NCBI RefSeq assembly: GCF_022965805.1
Contig: NC_133101.1
Span: forward strand, 1,550,001 to 1,614,000
From: Primulina eburnea
Lineage: Eukaryota > Streptophyta > Magnoliopsida > Lamiales > Gesneriaceae
Length of the DNA stretch: 64,000 nucleotides
Direction of reading: 5' to 3'
In this document: positions 37,901-50,042 of the stretch, in pieces
Numbering within the stretch: position 1 is the first letter of the stretch
Layout: every line of letters starts with the position of its first letter
Program-made: the position numbers and the translations under genes
The notes under the pieces: generated by a model
The model's database searches: none
What the model was told of the DNA's origin: nothing
The model's input: the letters and a program-made list of their open reading frames with translations, nothing else

Positions 37901-38360
37901 GATCACAAAAAAAAAACATATAAAATCAAAATGACAACTTCCTCTCTCGGTTATCTTACATCACATTAACAAATTAATAATAAAAGTCAGGGTGGGAGCA
38001 AAAACATTCAGTTTTAGAGGTGAAATTTATTTATTTTTAAATTATTAGGTATCAAAATAAAGTATAAATATAAATATAGTTGATGATATATTGACATACA
38101 AAGTGAGACTATTCATTACATTGTGTTTATATTGTAAAAAAAAAAAAATTGAATTTATTAACAACGTTAATTTAATGTAATGTAAAATAGAAAAAAATGT
38201 AACTTTTCAAATAAATATACTATAAACATTACAAGGAAATTATTAATTTAAAATTTTTGAGCTAAGAAAATAATATCCACGACTCTTCATGTATAAAACT
38301 AAGATTTAACCCAATAAATTTGTCCTTTGATCTTATTCTACTCTAATTTATTAATGAGTG

Positions 38361-38536
38361 AGTCTCAAGTGAGATCGTATCACGGATCTTAATCTGTAAG
38401 ACGGGTCAACCCTACCCATATTCACAATAAAAAGTAATACTCTTAGCATAAAAAGTAATACTTTTTCATGGATAATCCAAATAAGAGATCTGTCTCACAA
38501 ATACGACCCGTGAGACCGTCTCACACAAGTTTTTGC
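38361..38536 (-). repeat. GTGAGACGGTCTCAC family repeat, copy 3
   Basis: In reverse orientation to the copy at 5526. It holds ttacggatctta-like and acgggtcaaccctaccc segments, two aaaaagtaatac blocks and ttttcatggataatccaaat. It ends acccgtgagaccgtctcaca. Only about 80 bp separate it from the solo LTR at 38619. Confidence 0.75.
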
Positions 38537-38618
38537 CTTTATTAATGATTGATTTTATCCAATAAATTTCTCACACTTCTATAGCTCCTTTCAAAATTCA
38601 TATTATTTATGCTATTTT

Positions 38619-40332
38619 TGTAAATCCAAGATTTCAATTCTTGATCGTGATAGTATTTGAAATTTTAGATTGGACAATATCATGTTAAACTCAAGAATTT
38701 GAATAATATAGTGTATATTTTTCTGAATTTGAGATGTACAGAAATACCTGGATAAAGATTTAAGCAAGAAGATAACCCAATCTTGGAACTGAAAATCTTG
38801 AGAATATACCATGGGATTTTCGAAATATTGGAAGGATTTTATTAGGGATTTTCGAAAATATCATTAGATTTAGAGCAGTCTACGCGATAAATGCAATCTT
38901 GGTAAATATTTAAAAGTTCAACTACCAAGATTTTAGGAAAATAATCCAAATCTTATTTGTGGAAAAATACCACTAAATTTCGGATTTAAGTAGGCAAATT
39001 TGTGGGATTTAAGAAATATAATTTTTATTATTTTAGGAAGTCAAAAATCTACCGAATATTGGGAATTAGACACAAAAGTCGAAATTTCACAGACTGGGCA
39101 AGGCATAATTTCGAAAATTATCCCTGGAAAATATACATAGATTTCGAAATTTAGGATAAAGATTAAATGTAGATTTGATCACGATTTAGATGGAGATTTG
39201 ATTTTAAACGCGATTTGATACACGATCAAGATAGCAGCCAACTCCTATAAATAAGAGGGCTCAGTGTCTCGAAAATCACACCATTTCTTTACTCCATATT
39301 TTCGAGTTCCCCTCCCCTAGTTCCTTAGGATTTTCGAGCACAGCGAAGCACTGCCGCAGTCTAGCCACCGGAGTTTACACGTTTTTTCATCAAGATTCAA
39401 GGTAAGTGGGTTTTTGTTATACTATAATTTGCACACTTGTTCTTCGTAAGTGAGCTTTTGTTATGTATATATTCTTTCATAATTGAGATTTTGTTCGCCA
39501 CACTTGTTCTTTGAAGTGGGCTTGTGTTTAAAGAAATTATAGTTTGTGTACGAATCTCCCTTCAGTTTTGAAATTCGTTCGAGCATAATTCCTTGTTCAT
39601 GATATATTTTCTTCAAGATTTGTCAAGTTATTATGTTCAAGGCACTGTTAGGATTCGATTGGATATGGGAAAGGATTTCCGAACTATGACCTTTATACGG
39701 TGGGATGGTAACCGTTGTACGGCCTCACTCCATAGAGGATTAACATATTGGACATGGCCTCACTCCTTAGAGGATTAACATATAGAAGACTGATATCAGG
39801 AAACCATGTAAATGAGATGACTTTCAGTGCTATATGAGTATGTTAAACAAGTATGATATACAAGTATGATATGTGATGAAATGTTATGATTATGAAGTAT
39901 GAGTATTCGTTATGATTCAAGTTACGATATGCTATGTAAAATTTGAATTCAAGTATATGTATATGTTGTTTCATGTCTCGAACGGCCCCCACTTGCTGAG
40001 TATTTCCCAAAATACTCACCCCTTACTTCCTCTCCACCCAGATAAGAACGAAGAGCAAATGGATGAAGATGAGCAAGAGAAATTTTGGGGATGGTAGAAG
40101 ATCCCGAGTTATTCCAGAAGTTTTAAGTTTTATTTATGTTTATCGCTTCCGCACTATTTAAAACATATTTAATCAGTTTATTTTGGTATTTGAGTTGTAA
40201 AGACGTTTTTTTGGTTGATTATGAGAAATAAACTGGTTTTGGTATATACTGTGCTACGAGGCTTGTTGTTTGACGATTATGTGATTGTTGAGCAACGCCG
40301 ATGTCGACTAACCCCGGTCTCGGGGCGTGACA
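38619..40332 (+). mobile_element. Solo LTR of about 1.7 kb with 5-bp target duplication
   Basis: It begins TGTAAATCCAAG and ends CTCGGGGCGTGACA, flanked by ATTTT at 38614-38618 and 40333-40337. A core promoter, cctataaataagagggct, is at 39244-39261. In the U5-like part, tgctgagtatttcccaaaat followed by actcacccc forms a stem-loop, comparable to the gcgttcttatcgctcacg segment of the solo LTR at 8038. No coding domain. The TG..CA ends are only partly complementary. The unusual length fits a long Gypsy-type LTR (inference). Confidence 0.75.
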
Positions 40333-40337
40333 ATTTT

Positions 40338-41758
40338 GCGCCGTAATTTCTTGTAAATATCCAAAATTATTAAAACATTTTTCGGTTTCTAAAAAATTTC
40401 ATTATAATTCAGATTTCAGAATTTCTTACCCTTGACCAAAATTTTGAAACTTTTTTTATTTAATATTAACTTTCAATTTATGATTCCGAATATCTTACCT
40501 TACCCATTGACCAAAATTTTGAAGCATCGTTTATAAGATCTAAATCAATATCATATTAGGGGAAAAAAGAAGTAAATTAAAATACTTAACATCAAAAATG
40601 ACAAAATATTTAATAAAACATAATAAAAATGTGCAGTCTAATTGTATAAACTTTGACTTTTCACTTTTGGGAGTGGGCCAGCTGAGGTGAGAGAATTATA
40701 TAAGAATTTGGAGCGATATTAATTTTATAAAAAAAATTACGAAATCATCTCACAATTTTGTAAAATACATCTCTATTCAACCCAACTATTAAAAAATATT
40801 AATTTTATATTAAAAATATTAATTTTGAGCATAGATCAAGTCGATTTATTTCACAAATTTAAATATATGAAATCATCTCATTCGGGAGTTAGAATCAATT
40901 TTTATGTTAATGACTTTGTTTTAATTTTTTCTCTCATCCTAAGAATAATGAAATTTTGTTCTTATTAATAATTTTAATATAACTTTTCATCAATTTTGTA
41001 ATAGTGTTGACATGGTAACAACTGTATTTGCAATATATGATATAATGTCGTCATGTCAATACTATATAATATTTTATCATTAATATTCGACATCATATCA
41101 ATATATGGACAAAAAAAACTAAATGTAGAAAAATAATAATTTATTGGATCAAGAAAAAAAAATTAACTGGCAAACCAAAACTAAAATAAGCCAATATACG
41201 AGGCGAATTTTATAATTTTTCTTGCCTATGAACGTAGGCTTGTCAATTAACTTTCCATTATTAAAAGGAGAAATATCCTTTCTGTCTATTAAATTATCAA
41301 AATTTGATTTTGATGCACCAGTTTTTAATTTTCATTTATTTTGTTCTAATTGTTGATGTGACGTCGGACATGCCAGCATTTTTCAACTCCACATAAACAA
41401 TTTTTGATGTGACGTCAGCATTCTAAATAAATATGATTAAAATCCAGCAAAAATCAAACTCACCGTGTCAAAACCAAACCTTAAATATTTAGTTGATCCA
41501 AACCTAAAATAGGACAAAAAAAATGTATACCACAGGAAATCAGTAAACTAAATAACTTCATCGTTAATTCACCGAATTCAGTAGAAAGATTAGTGACTGA
41601 GGCCTATTTATGTTCCAAATCCCAACTTTGTATTTGATTAAAATGATAATAAAGTGTTGAAAAAAATGACAAATAAAGTGGATTACATATGTTCAAAAAT
41701 AAATACAGTATATTGCTATTTGAGAACACATTATTGCTTGTAAAAAAAAAAATATCCC
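40338..41758. other. Intergenic with eroded repeats
   Basis: A weak GTGAGAC-type relic lies at about 40,739-40,885 (gaaatcatctcacaatttt ... gaaatcatctcattcgg). A foldback-repeat relic lies at about 41,318-41,520 (ttgatgtgacgtcggacatg core with a second tgatgtgacgtcagc). No gene. The last part is the 3' flank of the ACR gene. Confidence 0.4.
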
Positions 41759-44753
41759 TCATAAATAAACCTTGGCCTGCCCATTTTTACTTGGTAACTG
41801 CCGATCATCAACTGGTGAATGCTCACCTTTTATGGGTCTAAAATTGCTTGAAAGCCGCTCCAGCTGTTCCCGCAGAAAGTTTCCCAGTGAAAATTGTGGT
41901 GTTCTTCCGGTATTGCTTCTGCTTGTTTCTGGGGATGTCGCCCCGGGGGACGATTCAGAAGATGTGTTTACGGCAACAATGGAGCCTCCGATTTCTTGAG
42001 TCAACATTTCCAGGGTTTCTGGATTTACTTTTTGCCCCGACATGTCTTTCACGTAGAATGTTCCGATCGCTTTTTCACGTTGAGTGCCAATCTCAGCCCT
42101 AGTTATTGATAATCCACTCTCTCGGAAAACTCGAGTGACGTCCGATAGCAATCCCATTCTGTTTCTTGCGCAAATATCCAGTCTTAATCCCTGCCCAGTT
42201 ATCAAGCAAACTAATTGTTAGCATATAGAAAACGACTCGAATAGGTTCGGCTAGCACTTGGAAAATGCTAATAAGTTTTGAGTGATAATCCATTCTAATA
42301 TGTCGCTTTTTGAGGTTTGAGTTCTTTTCTTTGACATTTGTGATCTAACATTGTGCTATATTGATTATGGACAGAACATCAGAGATGATCTGGAATTAGC
42401 AACCGTTGAGAGTTAGTATCAGTAATGTTATCCATTTTCACATTATGATTGAATATACTTCCATCAATGATAGGTGAGGATTAACCGTTCGAACCGGGCG
42501 TACTCAGGTGGGAAATTGGCTTCTTGATTTCCGATATCAATTCCATGAGTAATTGTGGAGAAGATTAATGTGTTTTGGAGGTAGAGGATAGCTTTTTTGG
42601 GTTTTGGTACACATCTTGATACTTCGCATCACTACAAGAAAATTGAGTTATAATGACAAAAATTTAATGAGGGTATGAAAATGGGTCACTAAAAACATAA
42701 TTTTTGAAGTTTTTATGAGGGTAAAAAAAACCATTATTAAAGAGTTAAATTATTAGTGACGAATTCTCAATTTCGTAGCTATAGATAACTAATGCCGTCA
42801 TTATTTGATTACAAAAAAATTCCTCTCATAATTGCCTACAGATTTTAGGCGTCACTTATAAAATTATTTCCCTCCAACCAATTACTTATAAAATTATTTC
42901 CCTCCAACCAATTATAGATTTTAGGCGCCACTTATAACTAATCCCGCCACTTTTACCTAGGAGGGCAGTAATGAAGGTATATGATGGGATTATTTTCGTC
43001 ATTAAAATTAATTTATGACGAGTTTTGGACATTTAATGACGACATTTCTCGTCACTATAGATCAATTTTTTTGTAGTGCGCATGTTAAAGAGAAACTTTT
43101 TGTGTTATCCTTGTGTCAGTGAAAATTCGATCCTGTACCCGAAGGTACAAAATCCACGGCCATTTGGCAACACATGGGACGTTGGATATAGCAGGTAGTA
43201 TCCACCTGCTAGGATCGAATTTATCCAACTAAAATGTGAAATAGAAAATGCAATATCAAAAGAATTGTTGGACCACATACATGAGAATTTCTCCTTTCTG
43301 TGGCGGCAACCAAACACTGAGTAACCCTTAGCCTTTCAGCTTCGGAATCTAAAGTGTATCCTTTCTCATGTCTTACATAGTACTCCTGCAAGAATTTCAA
43401 GATTTATCACCTAATGGTGCCCTATTAAAACCAAAAAGGTAGAAAATATTACACATTTTTACCTGGAAAGCAATAGCTTCCTTGGAGCTCATAGCTGCAT
43501 GGAAGACTACATAGTGCAGATCTGTCAAAGTACAAAGCGTGTCATATAACAACTTAGGCCGATCTCTACACCTTATTGTCACAGCGGAATATCCATTTTC
43601 TTTACACTGGTCAATTTTCACATGCGTGCCATCACATTCTTTCTTCTTCTGCCCTTCATACCTGGTACACTTGATCAACATCGTCGTCGTCATTACCACT
43701 ACCACAACATGAACAGCATTCCTCGTAGTCTCTATCAGCTGCCATCAGCTGGTGGAGCCGTCTCTCTGTGTGGGTTTGACATGTATCCGGGGCAGCCAAT
43801 CTAACGCTACGCCTCTCGTCATTGTAGTGATGGGCTTCGACGACATTTTCAAGTCGCGTCTGCATTTGGGCCACTCTACTAGGGTCCATGAAGCCACCTT
43901 TAGAACTATTGTCTACATAAATAATGCATGCTGCTCGGTTGTTGTGAGTCCATGCCATGGCTGCGGAGACGTCACATCCTAGCTCAGCCAGCGCAGCCGA
44001 CATCTCGGACATCAAACCTGGCCTATCTATCCCAGTTATCTCAAGAGCCGTGTGTCCTATCCATAGTTGCTGGGGCCTGGAAACTTTCCTACTCTCGCAG
44101 ATGCCCTGTAAAATTATCAATCTTTGGTTCTGCCCTATCTGCTAAAAATGAGCTAATGTATAAGTAATCGAAAACCAACCTCATGGATGCGATGTATGTC
44201 ACTTTCGTCCGTAATCTTTTTCCCCTTCTGGTCGGTTACATGGAAGACTTGGAAACACACATGAATACAAACAAACATTTACGCGACATCCCAGACTCAT
44301 AACATTTGGATTTTTACAAAAGAAAATGTATAACGAGTGGATCAATCTAACTTACCATCCATGAGCCAACCGCCATCAGACGAGACGTATGATTTCAAAA
44401 TAACAAGTTCAAGATCCGTCAAAATTTGGACGATCTCCAGCAGTATCCCGTGCTTATTAGTACTATCAACCTATGACAATAAAGAAGGAACAGAATAGCT
44501 AAAGACAGCCTATAAACTGGGTCGCATGTAACTGCCAATACTAACCTTCACAAGAGTTAAATCTGGAAAAGTGTCAGTTGTCAATACGAACCCTGAAAAG
44601 CCCAAAGCCAGAACATTGCATAAACAAATCTTGTAATATTGTCTCGCGAATACATTCTGAATATACTGCAAGCTACAATAACCTTGGTGGATGTATTCTT
44701 TCCATGAGCTCTTCAAATTCGGGATGAATGCTTTGTTCGTAAGTAATGTCCAT
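41759..44753 (-). CDS. ACR1: ACR1-type ACT-domain repeat protein with two apparent frameshifts
   Basis: There are seven exons on the minus strand: 44683-44753, 44546-44592, 44356-44470, 44180-44247, 43463-44105, 43281-43385 and 41759-42190. All splice sites are GT..AG. The start [20 protein letters not shown] matches the family N-terminus. ACT repeats are seen as [55 protein letters not shown] and [18 protein letters not shown], with [18 protein letters not shown] at the end. Exon 2 is 47 nt where the frame needs 46: VRIDN and [10 protein letters not shown] are in different frames. Exon 5 is 643 nt with a frame change between [10 protein letters not shown] and [11 protein letters not shown]. 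Both are net +1. ACR proteins are thought to sense amino acids or similar ligands. It is either a young pseudogene or the assembly has indel errors; all other exons are clean. Confidence 0.85.
42630..43078. mobile_element. CACTA-type MITE in the last ACR intron
   Basis: The termini CACTACAAGAAAATTGAG and, inverted, CACTACAAAAAAATTGATC mark a 449-bp noncoding element. CGCAT occurs directly outside both ends (42625-42629 and 43079-43083), longer than the 3 bp usual for CACTA elements. Inside, a segment of about 30 bp (cttataaaattatttccctc...) is repeated in tandem at about 42,859-42,918. It lies in the intron between exons 6 and 7 of the ACR gene. Confidence 0.8.
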
Positions 44754-45944
44754 CTTCACGAGATAACTTTTCGAGCAATAGATCACTGAAGAAACTAAAT
44801 AAATTGATGAAAGTTAGAATTAAGTTTCAAACGATGATTTATATTAGCAAATATACCTTGAGGATAAGGATGCAGTGTATTCCTTGTTTTTCACGCCTAT
44901 TTCTTTTCTGGAAAACAACAGCAATATCCAATTCAATCCTCGTATAGAAATGTGACAAGATTTCTTGAATTGAAAGCAATCCCTCCTTTGAATTTTTCTA
45001 AATTTACTTGGATTTATAAAATCCGAACAATCAAAGATTTATCCCTAGAGTAGAACCATATATTTACGAAATATACTTCTTGAATTGTAAGCAATATAAG
45101 CAGAAATCGGAATCTATAGACATAAAGTTAGGCGGAAAAACAGAAAAATTCATTTGAAGAAACAACGGTAGATACTCAACATGAGAAATTGTAAAAGGAA
45201 AAAATCAACGCATTTCAAAGGATGTGATTATTATAACTCAAGAAATATACTTAATTATACCTACCAACCTAAGAAATTTTCAGAGAAATTCATTAGAGAA
45301 ACAAACCAAGAAACGACTTTAACGTTAATCAACCACGAATTACCTCTGAATAACACCAAGCTGCTCTCGTGTGTGTCACGAAATCGGGACCAAGACTTTT
45401 ATGGAACACGTGAAATCTAGAGTTTTGTTGAAACCTAAAATCAGTTCGCTGGAAAAAGAACCCATTTTCATTTTGTGTCGATGAGCCAAAGGAAAAGAGG
45501 GTGACGGGGAGGATTCACAACTCGATTTTGACACGTCGTAAAAGAGAGATGGCGCATGAATGCGGCGGCTCGGTCTAGCAAATCGGACACGTTTGTTTTG
45601 AGCAAATTCATGAAATCATTTGTGGGGCTGATAATGCCCGCAGATATTACGTAGTAAAAGTTAACTACAATTGGAAGAGGTTTTGTCGTTTAAGGAAAGA
45701 GCTTTCGGAGTGTGAGATTTGGCAATATGTTCTCGGTTTGTTTCTTGGTATTTTGAGTGGTTTATAATTTTTTGACGAAAAAAAAAAATTCACATTTTTT
45801 CAGAATATTAGATTAGGTTGCCTTTCTTCTTATACATTTTAATTTTATTAAGAAACTTAATTTGACGATGGACTTCAAGTTTATATTTAGAAATATTGGG
45901 TGCTATACCATAATTATTAAGGAATACAATCAATTTAGTTATAT
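44754..45944. other. ACR upstream region
   Basis: Probable 5'UTR and promoter of the minus-strand ACR gene, without a convincing ORF. A moderately GC-rich patch at about 45,480-45,620 (gtgacggggaggattc, atgcggcggctcggtc) may be the promoter-proximal part. Confidence 0.4.
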
Positions 45945-46190
45945 AAGTTATATGATATCATCAAAATACTTGAGAAATTCAATAAAGATGACTCTGCATT
46001 GGTTAGAACCCCGATAGATATCATTCAGCATCTATCAAAGAATCGAGCTGAGAGTATATCTAAATTAGAATACTTTCGAGTCATTGGAAGTCTGATGTAC
46101 TTAATGAGTTGTACAAGACCAGACTTAGCTTATGCAATAAGCAAATTGAGTAGATTCACAAGTAGCCAAAAGAAAAATGCGTGTCTTTGT
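45945..46190 (+). mobile_element. Ty1/copia reverse-transcriptase fragment
   Basis: The translation IKILEKFNKDDSALVRTPID, followed by HLSKNRAESISKLEYFRVIG, SLMYLMSCTRPDLAYAISKL and SRFTSSQK, is the C-terminal reverse transcriptase/RNase H junction of a plant copia polyprotein. It stops abruptly on both sides and no LTRs are seen. A dead fragment of about 80 codons. Confidence 0.85.
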
Positions 46191-46259
46191 AATCTTTTAT
46201 GGTGTATGCATATCTCAAACATATCATCACACTTGAGTTTGCTCTCATTCTAGCTACTT

Positions 46260-48582
46260 TTTCATGTAGGATGCTCATGCTTTGAATCTCTTTCCAAAAC
46301 TTGTATTTGGTCTTCAAGTTGTTATATTTATAGCCTCCAACAATAATATGAACATTTGAAACGAGAATATGACATTTGAGAAAGTTTACGTATTGTTTTT
46401 TATATTGAAACGATCATATTTTCGTTGATGGCTATTTGTCGAATTTGACTGTTGCTGAATTCTAACCGCTGCTGAATTTTGTCGTGCTAAATTCAATCTG
46501 CTGATTTTGGGCTTTTACTAGATACAACAGCTACTGATTGTAGCAGCTATTGGTTACAGTGGCTATAGGTTTTCAATAGTCATCTCTACTGGCTTGGACT
46601 CTGTTGCATTTCGATCTACTGCTTTTCAACACTCACAATTTCAGCACTCATGATTTCAATAACCAAGTTTCTTGCTTATAACTCTTGATTCATTTTTTTT
46701 TTCTGGCAAAATTATGGGCATGAAAGATGTAGCCTTTTTTCTTATCTTTCCTAGAAAAAAAATACTCATTTAAGAGCTCGTACAAAAGTGTTGTGCTCGA
46801 AAACACAGCTGTGCCAGAGATTTTGCTCTATTGAATTTGAGTGCAGAACCAGTAAATTCAATGTGCATTTTCGTCCTCTTAAATTATGATTCAGACCTTG
46901 ACTTCTGAATATGATTTGTAGCTTTTTGTGTTGGTTGTTTAACCGTTTTAGCGGCTGATCATTTGAATCATCGAGCTATGAGATATCATTACAAAAAACT
47001 TATGCTTGCTAGATTTTCAGTTTGCTGATTCCTGATCTCAGCATCCAAAACTTCTAGATTTAACTAACAAATAAAAACTTCAATAAATATGCCAGAAACA
47101 TAATAGCAAATCTTGTATAATAAAATATAGATTTTTAGCATTCTGAAACCCAACACAATGCATTCTAATATATTTTTAATATTTTGCTAGGTATAAATTA
47201 GTCAACAAAGTCTCCTAAATATTTGTGAAAACTTTAATTCAAAATCAGACAAGAGATATTGATCAACATTTTGCAAACAAAATGTTGATCGAAGAAAAAA
47301 TGATAACATGGATAAAGAAACTTGATTAATCTATAAAAAATAATAACAATAAAGAAGTCGGTCAACCTCTACAATGTTTTTGTTAAGGTATTTCATTATG
47401 TTACATGTATTTTGATTATTATAAGGTAATACATAATTGAGTTTATATTTTACATTTTTTGTACGTTTATAAAAAAATATTATTGCACTTCAGTGTTCGA
47501 GGGGGTCCTGTTTTAAAATCCGTTTCAGGTCACAAAATTGTCAGGTCAGCCCTGATTAGCCGATCAACCGGATCTTCTCTATCGGATTTCATTCTTGACA
47601 ATTGAAATGGAAAGATCTTTATTCTAATCAGATTATGCTTGCGTAAAGAAAAGTGTTACGTTGATGGTGTTCATCGTGGATCTTATGCAGTTGCCACTGT
47701 CTGTGTGGCTGAGTTTGTCTTTGAATACATTAAATAGCCCTGCGTTTTACGTACGTACTTTAATATTTCTTGTATTTGTAAATGATTACACACACACACA
47801 CGCTATGCATGCTGAAGCTGGCTTTTTATCGAGTATTGACTCGATCGAGTTCAATACTATCTATTATATATTAATCAAAATCAGAACATTTTATTTCGTT
47901 ACGTTTGACCCAATAATTATTAATTAACCTGAATCAGTCATCACTAACAATATCTAACAACGACGATCATAAGGTTTTCAGGACTGGAGAAAGTTCAAAG
48001 GCAGATGGAAACCATGCCAACTCCAACTGGATCTTCAAAAGAGAGATCATCACATCAGAAAAGATTTTTTTTTCAAAAAATAAGATAAACTAATTTTAAA
48101 CAAAATGATATGTATTAGCAGCTTCTACGTACATCAACCTTCTTACAACTTTTTTTTGGGGAAAAAACTATTTTTATTTACCGAAAACATTTCCCATCTA
48201 TTATTTTCATATTATATATGTATATGTTCGTATGTAAATGTTTATGACAAGGAATCAATCAAGAGGTCATTGGACATGCATGCAACATATTATTAATATA
48301 GTATATGTAAATGGTAGACATTTTTTACAGTTATATTATACATGATTTCATTATATTATAATATATATAATGATAAACATGTGTATATGTCTAATTAATT
48401 GTCGATCCATTCATTTTACTCCAGAAATATAAGAAGAAATCTCCAGATAAAGAAAAATACAGGCACAAAGAACAGCGCTGCTATTTATATATGTGGTGAC
48501 ACCTTGTACCTCAAACAAGAAAATATCAGAAAGCAACCACAGCGTCTAAATTATTTTTATTATAAATATAAAAGAACATTAT
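46260..48582. other. Intergenic, no gene seen
   Basis: The region from 46,380 to 47,060 is rich in ctgctga/ctactg motifs (ctgctgaattt, gctgattttgg) and could be more of a degraded retroelement. The rest is AT-rich with a short (CA)n at about 47,788. Confidence 0.35.
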
Positions 48583-49109
48583 TTATGGTTTCTGTTTTTG
48601 GGTATAAATATAATCAATATGGGCAGCAAGGGTCCTCCTCATCAAGCACTCTTCGTCTTCAATCCCTTGGCAGCTATTTCCCGCTTCCCACTTAGCCTGC
48701 GCGTAACAAGTTATATATAAACCCGAACAAGCCCTTAGTTGCGAGTTTCTAAAAAGCGTAAAGCACGACGAAGCATCTTGGCCAATTTTACAATAATTTT
48801 AAGTCAAATAATAAATAAAATGACAGAAACACCATAAATTTAAGATTTATAAATAAATAAATTTTCATGTTCTAAAAAGGGGACGACGCTTGATCTCGAT
48901 CGACTGTATTCAAGCTTAAGCGAGGTTTTAGAACACCAGTTAATCGTTAACGCCTGAAAAAAGAATTAAAAGGGCTTGTGTTTTTTTACCTGTTGTTCGG
49001 TTACCACTTGGTTTTGATGAAGCTTTGGCTCGGGACGAGCGGCCATGGATACCGAGAAGGTGGAGATCAGGAGGATGGCAAATAGGAAAATGGTCGTTGC
49101 TTTAGCCAT
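48583..49109 (-). CDS. PSK: Phytosulfokine precursor, two exons
   Basis: Exon 1 is 48990-49109 and exon 2 is 48583-48696. The GT..AG intron is phase 0 and the product is 77 residues. [20 protein letters not shown] is a signal peptide, followed by [14 protein letters not shown] as in other PSK precursors. Exon 2 gives [20 protein letters not shown] and then the pentapeptide YIYTQ, ending KQKP. The conserved Cys pair, the acidic stretch, the RR site upstream and the Asp directly before Tyr are all present. The Asp-Tyr context suits tyrosylprotein sulfotransferase; subtilases then release the sulfated pentapeptide, a ligand of PSKR receptors that promotes growth and modulates immunity. It is secreted through the Golgi. 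The subtype by position would be PSK5/PSK6-like. All key residues are intact. Confidence 0.95.
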
Positions 49110-49175
49110 TTATTTAAATCGGATTCTTGAGGGTTATAACTTATAGGATGCGGAGAGAATTAGAAATATGGTGCC

Positions 49176-49186
49176 AATTTATATAG
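49176..49186 (-). promoter_or_regulatory. TATA box of the PSK gene
   Basis: ctatataaatt on the minus strand lies about 70 bp upstream of the PSK start codon. Confidence 0.6.
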
Positions 49187-49775
49187 AGTTCTTCTGCTAG
49201 TTTGGAAGATTGAAAAATGTGAAAGGGTGTGAATCTGGAGGGGTCAATCGGAGATTATGTTAATTTATTGTGTATTTAAGAGGTGGTGATTCATGTAATA
49301 ATAAATAAATGTGAATTTGACCGAAGAGAAACATTAAAGTTTTGTATTTATTGGCTTGACAATTAAGAAATGATTCGGGTAACAAACATGAAGATTATTT
49401 ATATTTTATTATCAATTTTGTCATTCAAAATTTTTGCAATGAGATTCATTTTGCTTTGTATATATACCATATGAAATAAAGATACCGCAGTAAATGGCAT
49501 CGGCTCTTTTATGATATATACGATATGGATTAATTTATATTAGTAAAGTATTGCCATAGAAATATTCAGAAAATCGACGATGAAAATTTGGGGATAGTTT
49601 AGTTAAATAAAATATATAAAAAAAAAACTTCACCATCAACACCAAAATTAATTATTCTAAAGGGACTTTCTCACGTGATATGTTAAAATTATCATATCTA
49701 TGTTGTCTTATATCAATATCCACATATGATCATATGTGTTGCTTCACAATTGGAATTCTCTCCCAGAAAATTATA

Positions 49776-50042
49776 ATTTTTGTCATATATGTTTGTTTCT
49801 TTGTAATTTGGATATTCTGTTATGTTGATAAAATTGGTTTTTAGTCATATATATTTGATTTTTTTTTGTAATTTTAGTCATTTTTCATCGAGAATGTTGA
49901 CTCACTATACATTTGAACATCATGTCGCCGCTACATTGGGAAAATGATCAAATTGAAAAAAAAAGAAGATGTACTAAGACTGAAATTTGATTATACATAT
50001 GATCAAAGTTAGAAAGAGAACAAATATAAAACCAAAAATATA
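49776..50042. repeat. Foldback repeat with TTTTAGTC / GACTAAAA arms, copy
   Basis: The left arm holds tttttgtcatatatgtttg and gtaattttagtcatttttc. The middle has catcatgtcgccgctacat, and the right arm has actaagactgaaatttgat and ccaaaaatatat. Same plan as 35366-35585. Confidence 0.5.

Noticed and set aside
47661..47927. 88-codon hydrophobic ORF as a membrane peptide
   Set aside because: Composition is that of AT-rich background with a (CA)n tract; no signal peptide pattern or homologue recognised.
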